Source: Rhabdornis inornatus (Eukaryota; Chordata; Aves; Passeriformes; Rhabdornithidae). From it: a stretch of 64,000 bases of DNA. The stretch spans positions 124,001-188,000 of the forward strand of contig VWZS01004484.1 of NCBI GenBank assembly GCA_013397075.1, read 5' to 3'. Numbering within the stretch: the first letter of the stretch is position 1; every line of letters starts with the position of its first letter. A model generated the notes under the pieces. It was not told the DNA's origin, did no database searches, and saw nothing but the letters and a program-made list of their open reading frames with translations. A program made the position numbers and the translations under genes. Positions 1 to 11,520 of the stretch are shown here, in pieces.

Positions 1-3000
1 CCCTCTCTTTACTATGCAGAAGAGAGTTTTTTCCTTCAAACTTAATCGTATTTTAAATAAAAAACTATAAATATGCAGTGTTTTTAATCACAGTTTCACA
101 AAACTTTGGAAATAGGATAGGTTCAAGAGGAATTAAATAATAAGTACATTTAATTTCAATAAATAAATTATATCCAATATTTTTTGCAACTTAATGTAGG
201 TGTCACTAAATTTGAATTTGCAAAATATTTTATAGCTAGTGTTTCATCAGTTCCCGTGTAGTAACTTGCATGTGATTTCTTTTTTTTTTTTAACCTTTTC
301 CCCTAAAGTTATTAAAGTGTTCCATTAAGTCTGGACAGGTTTTGATTACTTTCTAGAGAGGAATAAGTAACTTACGGCAGCCAGTGGCTACAAATTTCAT
401 CTGAAAGAACCAAGTACAGATAAAACCTCACACAAGATATAAACGTTTAAATTTTAGGGGGACTCAAAGATGAAATGAACTTGGAATAGAGAGCAGCTGC
501 ACAGTTTTTGGTAGTTGTTTTTTACATTATACCACAAGAACTTTCTCAATGACACCCCTATCACCAACATCACCTCCCTGTAAACACAAATCTCTTGGCA
601 TGGAATTTGAATATACAACAAACCAATGGAGACAAAACAGATCTCAAACTAAACATTTGCTTTAGGATATCACGACTCCCTCAAGGACCCTACAGACTGA
701 TATTACTTTTAATTAGGTGTCACTTAAGAAGTTCCTCCAAGTTTGGATATTATAACCAGACTAGTACTCTGATGAGCTACTTTCTCATCAGAAAGAAATC
801 AAATTATTGTCATATTTGCAGATACATAAAGATTGAGACAAAGGTTAATGCAGTGGAATAACCATGACAAAAAGCCATCTTTACTAGATGGCAAATCAGG
901 AACAAGTAGAAAACAGTAATCTTTGTTTTTGACTAAATATAGAGTTTTATACAGAATAAAAGAAATAGTTCATGTTCTTTAGGGACAGGAAAGGGGACTG
1001 GGAAGAAGTAATGCCAAAGAGAGCCCTGGGTATCCTGAGCCCAAGCTGACAATGACAGTGCAGTAGAAGGTGTTATGCAGAAGTTTTGCTGCACACTGAG
1101 GAGACAGAACATCTACTCTTGTGTCTTTATTTGCCATGATAAAATTGCCATTGGAATAGTGGCCAAGGTCTGCAGTGAAAAAAAGTGTTGCAGACACTGG
1201 GAGGGTTCTACTGCAAATGTCACTGAAGGTTTGGAAAATCTGCAAGACTGAAGCATTTGGGTCTATTTATTTTACTCAAGAAAGATGAAAGACTAACTTA
1301 ATGGTAACAATAATAATGTATAAACAACAATATGGAGAATAAAAGGGTGAAGAAGTTCCACTTCCAGATGTTCTTTCTTTATGCTATTTAAACTTAACAG
1401 AAATATTTTGGTTTTCTCCTTTTCTACAGGACGAGGGGGACACCAACACTGCAGTTCATCCCTTCATCCTTTGCCATAACTTCTCTGATCCTGTCAGTAA
1501 CCATACAGATATTACTGCAGTTTGTCTTTATCATGGGAATTTCAATTGCTCTCCCACAGCAAGTGCAAGCAAAACAGTGTATTTTTTAATAATATGCTTA
1601 TTTCTATAAGCCAAATTGAACTTAATTATATTCAGCGTTAACACTCATTACATACAGATGAGTTCTTCATTTACATATTTATGTATGAATACTTCTATTA
1701 CATATTTCTGCCTGATTTCAAGCATGAATAGGTTTTATTTAGATTTAGGGAGACTGTGATTCTGCTGGACACAAGGAAAAACAGCCATCATGGAAGCATG
1801 GGCTAAGATGACTCAGAATAGTGAAAACATGGCACAAGTTATTGACCAATTTGAGCCCATCCTAATTATCATGAGCAAAACTGGTGTGAACAAAGTGGTC
1901 TCAGCAGTAAGCAGACTCATTGAAAAGTAGCAGTACCAGTAAACTACTGGAGTTTCAAGCCCCTGTTGTGTTATGTAGAAAAACTTTTTGGTCAAACAAT
2001 GAAAAACCAAAGCTGAATCCCCATTCCCCCCCAAAAAAATCCCAACAAACAGACCCCCCCCACCCCAAAATGCTGATCAGAAAAGAATTTTATCATAAAT
2101 ATCATTGAATTGTTTAAACTGCTCTTTAAAAGCTGATAAATAGCTCTTAGAGTTTTTGATACTCTTTCTTGGATATATTCTTTACAATTAAGAAGTACAC
2201 CAACAAATAAAACAAAATGTTTCATAATTAATTTTAACAGAAATTTATCAGAATATATAAGAAAAAAGCATCATAAAAGTAACATCACAGTAACTTACCT
2301 GAGAACTAAGTATTACAGCCCTTGCTTCTGCCAAACAGGGTCTACTTGGCCAGATTGCCTTATTACAAAGCGTCAAAGCAGAGCTGTGGGGAAAAAGGTT
2401 CAGTTCAGCACAGCTTCAAAATAATTGCTTAATACTCAGATAACGATTATTAAATATGTTTAACTATCCTGAAAACAAGAAGCAATCAAAAACAAGGAGG
2501 AAAACACATTGAACCAATATTTCACCTCCAGTTAATTGAAATCTTATCTTTTCTCTACACTGACTAACACTTCTAGAGATAAGAGCTGATATTTTTAAAT
2601 GCTTTTGTTAAATTAACACAACCCAAACCTCTCCCTACTTTCAGTTCTCAGCCTGAGGGTACAGGTACCAGGAAATGTCTCAGAGCACTGAGAAACCTCT
2701 TATTATTGATGGTTGTACAATTTTTTGACCATGATAGCACCTTGACTCCTTTCCCTTTTTGTTGTGACAGATAAGCCTAAAATATTTCAGTTTGAAATGG
2801 AAGATAAGCAGTAAGCAGCAAAATGTTTGATGATTATTCAAAGCTTATCTGAATTGCCCATACTTCCTAAGACCAGTGTGTGCCATAAGATCTACAGTCC
2901 TTCCAAATTCCAGGCAGTTCAGAAGTACCTGGAAAATTGTTTTTAATCTCTGTCTGTTGGCACTTTTATCTTTGCAGACTTCAGGTAAGGCCTGCAAATG

Positions 3001-4406
3001 CAAAGTCTTAAAAAAACCAAAAAGTTTAATATAACTCTGTACCTTAAACAGTTTGATTTTTAAGTACTATTAAAATTTTTATTTGGGACCCCTCAACTAC
3101 CATGCTATCCTCAATCACAGGTCTGCCATATGACTGGCCAGATGATAAATGCTATTGGTCACATCACATGCTTTTGCATCTTCTCAGCTTATTTTTCTAT
3201 ATTTCAAAAGATTTCTTTACTGTAGCAGCAAATTATATACTCCCAAAAAATCAAGCTCTGTCATGGGAAAAAAGGCACAAAAAAAAAAGAAGTTGCTCTC
3301 GATACTCAGGAAGTAAAAAAACCCAAACCATTATAGGTTTCCTCAGAATAATTAATTCTTGTTTTATCCTTTGCATTACAGAAAGACTGGAAAACATTTT
3401 CAAGGTAGGAGAGTTAAACACTCTGAGCTACTCTGAATTTTCAGCTGTGTTCCTGACTAAAAGCAGAATGAAATTCTTAAATTATAATTTCAACCACTGG
3501 AGGCACCCACCCTCACCCCAGCCCCACGTCTCCTGGAGAAAATGACTGTTCTATCACAAAACCAAGGGGATCCATGCTCACCAACCTGCACAAGGAATCT
3601 TGAAATCTGAATTGAGAAAGAAAGGAAACGGATTTGCCCATGGCTTTTGTGTTGCACTTGCAACACTTGTCAGCATTTAGTGCCCATGTTGAATGTCCAG
3701 GAGTCATGTTTAGAGGTTTTTCAAGACACATGATTATTTCTTTCTCTTTACATAAAACTTCCTCTCATTTGGACACTGTCCAGCACACCCTGTTAATGTG
3801 AATTTCTCAGGAATTTAAATGTATTCTAAGGCAGAGTCTGTATTGCCACATTTAAAAAGTCAAGCACTTTGTCTTCTAGTCACAGAGTAAAATCCTTTGA
3901 ATTTGGGACAGTCCTCAACTGTACAAATACCATTTTGGCTTTAATCGCTGCACTAGGATCTAAGAACGTCCTGGAACTCAGAAGGTCAGTGCAAAGCCAG
4001 TGCAAAGGACTTTACATATTTTCCCTTCATTTGTCCACCCTTGATTTTCCCAATATCAAGAAATTATATCTAAAATTTTTGCATTGTGTATTTCCATAAT
4101 TTATTTACCAACACGGTTAGCAGAAATCAACTATCCTCCACTTGCACATTTATTTTAAAATTTGAAGCACTTTGTAATTACTCAGGACTGGATTACCCAA
4201 TGAAATATATCCATGTGACAATATCCATGTTCTTTGAAGACTTCAGCACTTTTCCTTCTAGACCAATGGACTCACAATATTGAAGCTTCAAGCTGCCCCC
4301 ATGTCTGAGTATTCCAGTTCCTGCCAAACCATATGACACATCTTTATTTGAGCGTTAATGATTTTCATATTCACTGTGAACTCTTTGAAGTAATGCTGCA
4401 TTTCTC
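1..4406. other. non-coding stretch, no gene recognised
   Basis: AT-rich sequence with no recognisable exon, RNA gene or transposon. It holds a poly-T run near 280-291 and a C-rich/A-rich patch at 2025-2070. Open frames of 60-150 codons exist (for example 3102-3545 on the plus strand), but their translations look like random AT-rich sequence. Two neighbouring open frames at 979-1266 (minus) and 1343-1609 (plus) are discussed in the findings. The rest shows nothing I can name. Confidence 0.6.
2025..2070. repeat. C/A-rich low-complexity tract
   Basis: Runs of seven and eight C are interspersed with A-runs, so one strand is almost free of G. Similar A/C-rich low-complexity patches recur across the window (11.4, 13.2, 20.5, 37.6 and 59.9 kb). 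Confidence 0.6.
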
Positions 4407-4461
4407 TTTGATATAAAATAGCTTAATTAAAATAGTTTGATATGAAATAGCTTAATTAAAA
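4407..4461. repeat. 29-bp tandem duplication, two copies
   Basis: The block at 4407-4435 is repeated directly at 4436-4461 with a single A-to-G difference before the copies diverge at the end. Each copy contains the palindrome TTAATTAA. The near identity suggests a recent local slippage duplication. Confidence 0.8.
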
Positions 4462-7400
4462 GTTAATTCAGTAAGTTTTCAGTGTGCTGTAACTATAATT
4501 CTTCAGCACCAAACCTTCCAATCAGGACATATTTTTAATTGATAGAAGTGTTACAGTGGTTTTAGGAGATCTTTTTCAATTAATTTGGAAGCGTTGTTCC
4601 AGTTAATAGAATCAATGCCTGTTGCTATTTATCTTCAGGGGAATGTTTTGTTTCTAAGCAAATTAAATCCCAAAGGACTGAAAGTTGTATTTTAGCAGGC
4701 TCTCAATATGTTTTCTGTTTGAAACAATTGCAAATGTGCTGGTTGCTTTTAAAGCATATAATATGGCTTCAACTTCTGTGCAAAGGGCTGTGAAAGATGT
4801 TTTGGATATACCATTTCCCAGGGGAAGCAAATCCATTAGGACAGAAATCACATCAAGATTTCCATGAAAAAGCTGATATACACTGCAGTTCTAATGTTAG
4901 TCTGACAGTGCCTTCCTGCTCCTGTCACGGGTTTTGTTTATCCTCATCCAAGATGGACCTGTCTGAGTAGTGACAGTGCTCTAAACAGGCTGCCAGCATG
5001 TGAGCACGTCAGGAAGAGTTTTAATAAACCTCCCTAGGCACAGGGAACAGCAGCCAGCACTGCATCCCGGGAAGGATCACATACTTGGAGTCATTCAGCA
5101 CTTCTGGCAGAGCAGCATAAAGGCTGGTGTTTGTAGCAGCAGTGCTCTGCACAGAACATGCAATGCTCTGGGGAGCTGAGCCTAGAGCACCCCTTAACAA
5201 GTGACCTGAAGGCAGGACTGCTCAAGTGATTGCTTGTTTTGGTCGAGATGTGCACTGGTCCTGCAAACCAACAAACAAAATTGAAATCCCATCCCACTGG
5301 ATCCAAAGCTCGTTTGGTTTCTTGACCTACAAGAAAATGCTGTGCTTCTTTCTGGTGTTTTGCAAGATGTTTATGAATTGAGTTTCCACTGAAGAGTATT
5401 TACCCTGAGCAATCTGTATTTTGTGCAGTGTCATCCAAATGCTTACTTATCTGTGGTCAAAAAATATTTTATTAATAACAAAAGAATTACTATTAATAAC
5501 CTCCCACATCCCCCCAGGTACTCCGAGGTCATTTCCTCTCTATAGGACAGTTCGTTTTCACTTTGGGAGTCAAGCCATTCCTTCATCTGCCCCAAATGAT
5601 GTTTCATTCCTGTTGGTGTAGGGAAGCTAGCTATGCCTTTTTAACCCCCAAACCAGAAAAACCAAGATAAAAGCAGGTTCACATACAAAAAGGGCACATC
5701 TTTACAAGCTTCTGTTCAGTGACACCCAACAACAGAAATACACCACTCACCTGTATAATACTCTCAAACGTTTCCTATCCAATTTCCCCCTCCCTAGCTT
5801 TCTCCTAATCTCACAAATTTACTTCTCATATTCTTCTAGGCCTTCACTTTTCTAACAGATCCTGATGCTCTGATCATTGCAAACCACAGAGCACTCCCTG
5901 AGTTTTTCCTCCCTGCAGGCTGTACTGTTAGTCCCTGCATGAAGTGTGTGTGACAATAGATCTTTATATTTAAGCAAATTTTAACCTTACAGATTTGAAG
6001 ATTGCATCGAAACTAGAAAACATTCATGTCTCACTTTCCTTTGCTAAATTTAAAGTGATAGCACAAGCTAACGGAACTAACAGTAGAAACACAAGAAAAT
6101 CTATCACTTAAAGAATGCTTATTAAGAAAATTATCTCCTTTCTCTCAAATGTCATGGTGGGATGGCACAGATCCTGTAAGGTGCTTAGGCTAATGCTGTC
6201 AAGTGTAAAGGATTTACTGTGCAATCATTATTTACAATGGTATGTCAGCATCTCCTTCAAGTAAAGGTGAAATGAGCTGGTGGAATACAAAACACTACAC
6301 AATGATTAATGAAGAAAAGTCATAAGATTGGTCACTTATCAGATAATATAAATTCCTCAGAGCCAAAGAGAGGATGACCATAATAATTCATGAATAATTT
6401 ATCTAAAGATAAACCATTTGAAACAATAATCAACCAGAAATGAGTAGCTATTCTGAGCTAATTAATGTCCCCATTTAAGCACTGATTGACAGCCTTGCAC
6501 TACTGGGCATTGTGTAAGAGACAATCCACAGAGGGCAGTTAAGCAGAGTTATGGTGCCTCCCATTTGAAAGCTGTGTGGCTTTTCTTATTCAGAGATTTT
6601 GATATTCCTGTAGCATATAGATTATCTGAGAACAGCTTATGGACAGCTGTAGTGTTTCTACTCACAAAACAGCCAAAAACACCAAAAAAGTTACTGTAAA
6701 AGCTTTTTCAGAAGTTTGCTACAGGGTCAAGGTTTGTAATGCAATGCACACAGTTATCATCATAGATGTCTTTCAAGGAAAAAGTGACAATTTTCCCCTC
6801 TAGCTTTTCAAGCTTGACATATTTCAGTAAAGCCTATATCCTCTTAATGTTTCTTCCCCATAACAATTAAGCTACTTGGAGAAAATATTATCTATATTTA
6901 AATCACCACATACCAAACCAGAAAACAGCACCCTGAATTTAAATATACCTAAGGTGCAATCTATGTCAGTTACTCCTGTGGTGAATTTCATTATTCAGAA
7001 CACACTGGATTAGAATATAATGAGCTATAAAACAAAATATAAGAACTGTATTTTGTTACTAGCATGTTAGCAATAATTACTAAGTGTCATTACTACTTTT
7101 CTTGTTGTTTTACTGGGAAATCATTGCATTATTCATGTTTATCACCCAGTTATCTGCCTCTCCCTCCTGTGTTTTTCTTCCTCTCCTTCACATCAGAGAA
7201 GATTCAGTGCAGCAGTGCAGAGGCACAGCAACTTGGTAATGTGCTACTTATCACAAATTATGACTCACATTTCACTGCTTTGCTAAATGTAAATAGCAAG
7301 GACTTGAGGAAATCATTAACAAGATCTTATTCTGAATTTTGGATGGTAATTGAGCATATAGAGACAGCTAAGTCATTGCTCATTTTTCTAAGAACTAAAT

Positions 7401-9985
7401 AATTCACCATTTGAATTAAGCCATTTGAAATAACTTCACTAGTTAGTTCATGGAATGCTGTGTTTAATCACTATCCATTCAGATAGGATAGCCAACTTTC
7501 ATCAAAAAAGAAGGGAACACATCCTACTTCAGATCATACAACAAGACTGGGTTCCTACATCAGGCTTTGGGGCTGAAGCTAAGTCTGGGGCTGCTGTGTG
7601 TCAGCTGTGCCAGGGCAGGGGGCAAATCCCTGCCTTCCACACATAGCTCAGAACAAGTCTGGGCTGCAGCATGAGAAATGAACCAAAGAGTTCCTCTGAT
7701 GTCTGTATGAGAGGTAACAGAGACACCAGAAATACCTGCCAGGTGCTGAGGCTCACAAGTGTTCACAGATTTGTTTATCTATCAGGTGAGCAATATGTGC
7801 ACTGTTAATGGTGCATGTTGCACACATGGCTTTGCATTTTAGCCTCAGTATGACCAGTATGGAGGGTCCCAGCTCCAACTGGATGGAAAACCATGGCCCC
7901 AGTGTGCCACTGCAGCATTTGGTGTTGCTGTGTGTACTCATTGAATAGGGAAGGGTTGTGTGGTGTGAGAAGCCACAGTGTTTCTCAGAATGTGAGCACT
8001 CAAGTTTTGAAATAATGTCTGCGTAGTTAGAACCCTAAAGTTTTTCCCATTAATAAAGGTTTTAGAACCATGAGCCAATAGCATTTAGAAATGGAAAAGG
8101 CCTGGATATTCATGTTTATGCAGAGAAAAGGAAATAAAATCTTACAAAGTTCACACTCTGAATTACATGTTGCATTCACTAATAGTACTCTTCCTAGGAA
8201 GATGGCAGTTTTGAGAAACTTCATGAAAATTAAAATTGTATCTGTCTCAGGGTAAGAATACCAAAAATGAAGTTTCAGTAAGTGGTGTGCAAAAACAGCT
8301 TCCTGGGTGGTAGAGTGGTGCATAATTAGTGTCACTTCCCACAAAGTAAACAATTTCCTGTTTGCAATCTCTGCTTATTATAAAAGTGAAGAGATGGAAA
8401 GTCAATGTATCTTAATGGCCATGCTGACTCATTTATGGCCGGGTTAGGTTTACAAACTGTCTGTGGTTTTTATTTTCTTCTGTTTGTGCTTGGAAGGCTG
8501 ACTCAATCAGCCAAGTGAGCAAAGTAATGACCACTTCAGGAGATTACTTTCCAGTTTCTGAACAACTTCAGAAGAAAAACACCCTAACACCAAGTCCTAA
8601 TGGTTTCTTTAGAGTCTCTCAAACCCAGTAATTCTGCAAATGCCGAAACACTTCTCTCTACACTGCAATGCTAGGTGCTATTTAATGATTGTTTTTAAAT
8701 TCCAATGTACTGATTCAAGTGGATTACTGTTTGTTTTGTGTAGTTGTTTTTTTTTCCAGATCGACCAAATGTCTTCCTAGACTGAAGATATTTGTCAGGT
8801 ATTAAAAGAAAGGGGGGGGTTGGGAAATACTAAATACTGTTTGTAACTGTCTATTCTGTAATTTTTATTCTGAGTAGACCTATGGTTAAGAGAAATGTGG
8901 AAACAGTTGATCATTAAAGATTAATACTGTGGGAGATTACACTATCAGATAGAACTGCATTATTTATAGAAAAATACATTAATTTTAAACCTTTTTCTGA
9001 CAACTACTCTACTTATGGATTTGAAAATTAAATTGCACTTGAATTAAGGGATTGGCTCCTACCCTGTTATTCATTGTCAAAGCTACAACCCAGAAGATTT
9101 ATAGCAACATAAAGAATTAGATGAGCACAAAATTGAAACATTCAGCAGTGAAAGATATCAATTTAAAAAGGATAAATAAAACCCACCTGTGATGTTTTTT
9201 CAGTTGCTCAGTGGCTCTGGAAAATGCTGCTTAATAGAGATGGTAGCAATAAGGAAGTAAAGCAACTGTATTTCACATGGCTAAACCGTTTTTTTTTTCC
9301 AGAAAGGCCCATTTTGCACAATCTCAGAATTTTTCATCATGCAGCTAATTCACAGATACCATTAAAAAAAAAAACAACTAAAAATATATGTGATAATTTC
9401 TGTCAGTATACATAGATTCTAAATTTTCAAAGACAAAACATTATAGATTTAGAGCATCCCATTACTCAGAAACTTAGATCTCAGGGTGATGTCAACATGG
9501 CCTTTTATAATTTAAGATTCTTCCTTATATTCTTATAATTTAATGGTAAAGAACACATTCTAGCAAACTACAGGGTGGCAGCCAACACTCTTCTTTTCTA
9601 TGACTCTAAGGAGTCATTCAGCTTAACAGAAAAATCCCTCAACTCCACATTAGGATCCTACAGAGATTTTGGTAATAGGCTGTCAACATTTTCAGTTTCA
9701 GCAATTACCCAGGAGATGAATTCTTAATGAATTAAGCAGGCTGCTAATTTACTGGAATTGTCTCACTGTCCATACGTTTAGTACTTTCTGTAAGTGCAGA
9801 AATTTTTATTGTTCTTTTTTCCCTTTCCCTGACAACTGTTAATCAAATTGCATTCAGATCTAATTTTACTTACATCCATTTCTGCTTGAGGAGATTTGTT
9901 TTACTGAAATAACTTTCAATATGAAATTAACATTTTTGGAACATCTTTTGTTATTTTTCTGTGAAAACTCCAAGACACATTCCAC
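4462..9985. other. non-coding stretch, no gene recognised
   Basis: Mostly AT-rich unique sequence. GC-richer patches lie around 5030-5260 and 7540-7740 but carry no recognisable coding or repeat signature. A segment at 4663-4867 is open on both strands without a known match. A compact group of inverted GATA-type motifs lies at 6335-6412 and is listed separately. Nothing else was recognised. Confidence 0.6.
6335..6412. promoter_or_regulatory. two inverted GATA-factor motif pairs (candidate enhancer core)
   Basis: CTTATCAGATAA at 6335-6346 is a head-to-head GATA pair. TTATCT at 6399-6404 and AGATAA at 6407-6412 form a second inverted pair about 55 bp downstream. GATA zinc-finger factors bind WGATAR, and palindromic arrangements are known high-affinity sites. 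A partial CTCF-like core (CAGAGGGCAGT) lies 117 bp further on at 6529-6539. The motifs are seen directly; enhancer function is inference. Chance occurrence in AT-rich DNA is quite possible. Confidence 0.25.
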
Positions 9986-9999
9986 AAAAAAAAAAAAAA
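9986..9999. repeat. poly(A) run, 14 bp
   Basis: Fourteen uninterrupted A residues. No SINE or retrocopy body is recognisable upstream, so it is simple low-complexity sequence rather than a supported poly(A) tail. Confidence 0.7.
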
Positions 10000-11439
10000 G
10001 AACAATGCAACTCCCCTGTTTCCATGTATAATAGAGCAAAATTAAGTCTTCACTTGGCTCAGTTATGTTTTCATAAATATGTAATCACAGTATAAGGCAG
10101 CATCTTTATACAGGAGCTCTCACTGATCTTTAAACAGACTCTGTTGGCTCCAACCTCTTGTCTCCAGAGCAGCAGGTTTGTGCAGGAAGGGATGAGTTCA
10201 GTCCCTTTGAGACAGCTCCTGTTTTAGGAGAGCAAAGCTACTTCTGCCAGCACCTGAAATCACACACTGGCATCACCTGGGTGACCAAGGCACTCAGATC
10301 AGGAGGGAAAGGAGGAGCCCATTCTGACTGAGATTTTTATTGGGAAGCATTCTCCCTGTAACACTTTAAAGCACTGAGCAGATTCCTAAAACTTACTAAA
10401 TAAGTAATGAAAAAAAATGTGCTCAGGTACTCAAGAATATTTGAAAAATGTTTTCTTTTGTCTTGTCTCATATAATTGTATCCTGAGCAATGTAATGGCA
10501 AACTGTAAGTGTCAATATTCTTAAAATTAATAAAAAGACTGATTTCTGCGTAGCCCAACTACAAAAATAAAATAGGTGCCAAGGCAGTGAGACATACGTC
10601 TTTCTAGTTGCTTTTCTTTTTATTTTGGGGTTTTTTAAACAATGTAATCATTTAGAGATGTATTTGTAAGTAATACACCTTCTGTGTACTGCCAGAGTTC
10701 CCAAAATTCTCCATGGATTTCAGAAGTGTCAGCTCTTCTCACTTCTATTTACTGGGGTATGTACAGAGCTTTACAACAGTTCTGAAACTCTGAACTGCAT
10801 TGCCATGGAGAAGTGAAAAGGAACAAAGATGCATGTCTTGAACTGCATTTTGTTGTGCTTTCCAAAAGTCAATAGCAGAAGTGAAACAAATCTAGAGTGT
10901 ACTAATAAGTCATATCTAGTAAACATTATAAAACACCCAAATGCCCAAGGATCAATGTCTAAGTAAGAAACTGTAGCAATTTTTTCCTCTAACTCCAGAT
11001 GGAGTAGAACCAAAATTAAACATTTTTCTACTGCTGGGATGAAAAGGGCAAGCCTTTGACCTCCATAATATCTGCAATTGTGAAGTCATTAAGGGTGCCC
11101 AAGAAATCAAGGAACTAACTATATTGATAAATTTTCTGGAGTGCTTTATGAAGGAAATATCTACTGCTGTCCACCTATCACAAGAAAGAACACAACATAA
11201 AAATTATTCAGTACAACTCTGCCAGTGACTTTACAGACGTGTCATGCTACAGCAGCATCAATCAAGGCAATATGACTTGTCTTACCCTTTCTAGAATATT
11301 TGAAAGAAACATTTCCTTACTTGTTTCTAAAGTTAAAATTAAAGAAAGCATCTTTGATTTTTTTATTAGAGTATAACAGCCAACACTGGACCACTGTGCA
11401 GCTGTACTGCACAAAGACAAACCCTGTCTAAAGCAGCTC
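10000..11439. other. non-coding stretch, nothing recognised
   Basis: Unique sequence with a GC-richer patch at about 10140-10330. No coding, RNA or transposon signature was recognised. Confidence 0.55.
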
Positions 11440-11520
11440 ACAACAAACAAACAAAAACCAAACAAAAAAACCCCCCAAAACAAAACAAACAAACAAAAAA
11501 ATCAAAATAAATTAAAAAAT
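11440..11520 (+). repeat. A/C-rich (CAAA)n-like tract
   Basis: Imperfect AAAC/CAAA units with a run of six C, about 80 bp, with no G after the first few bases. The preceding sequence does not match a SINE I know, so a retroposon tail is unproven. Tracts of this kind are common in bird genomes. Confidence 0.7.

Noticed and set aside
3102..3545. 147-codon plus-strand open frame
   Set aside because: Translation is skewed by AT-rich composition, shows no domain or splice context, and has no support beyond its length.
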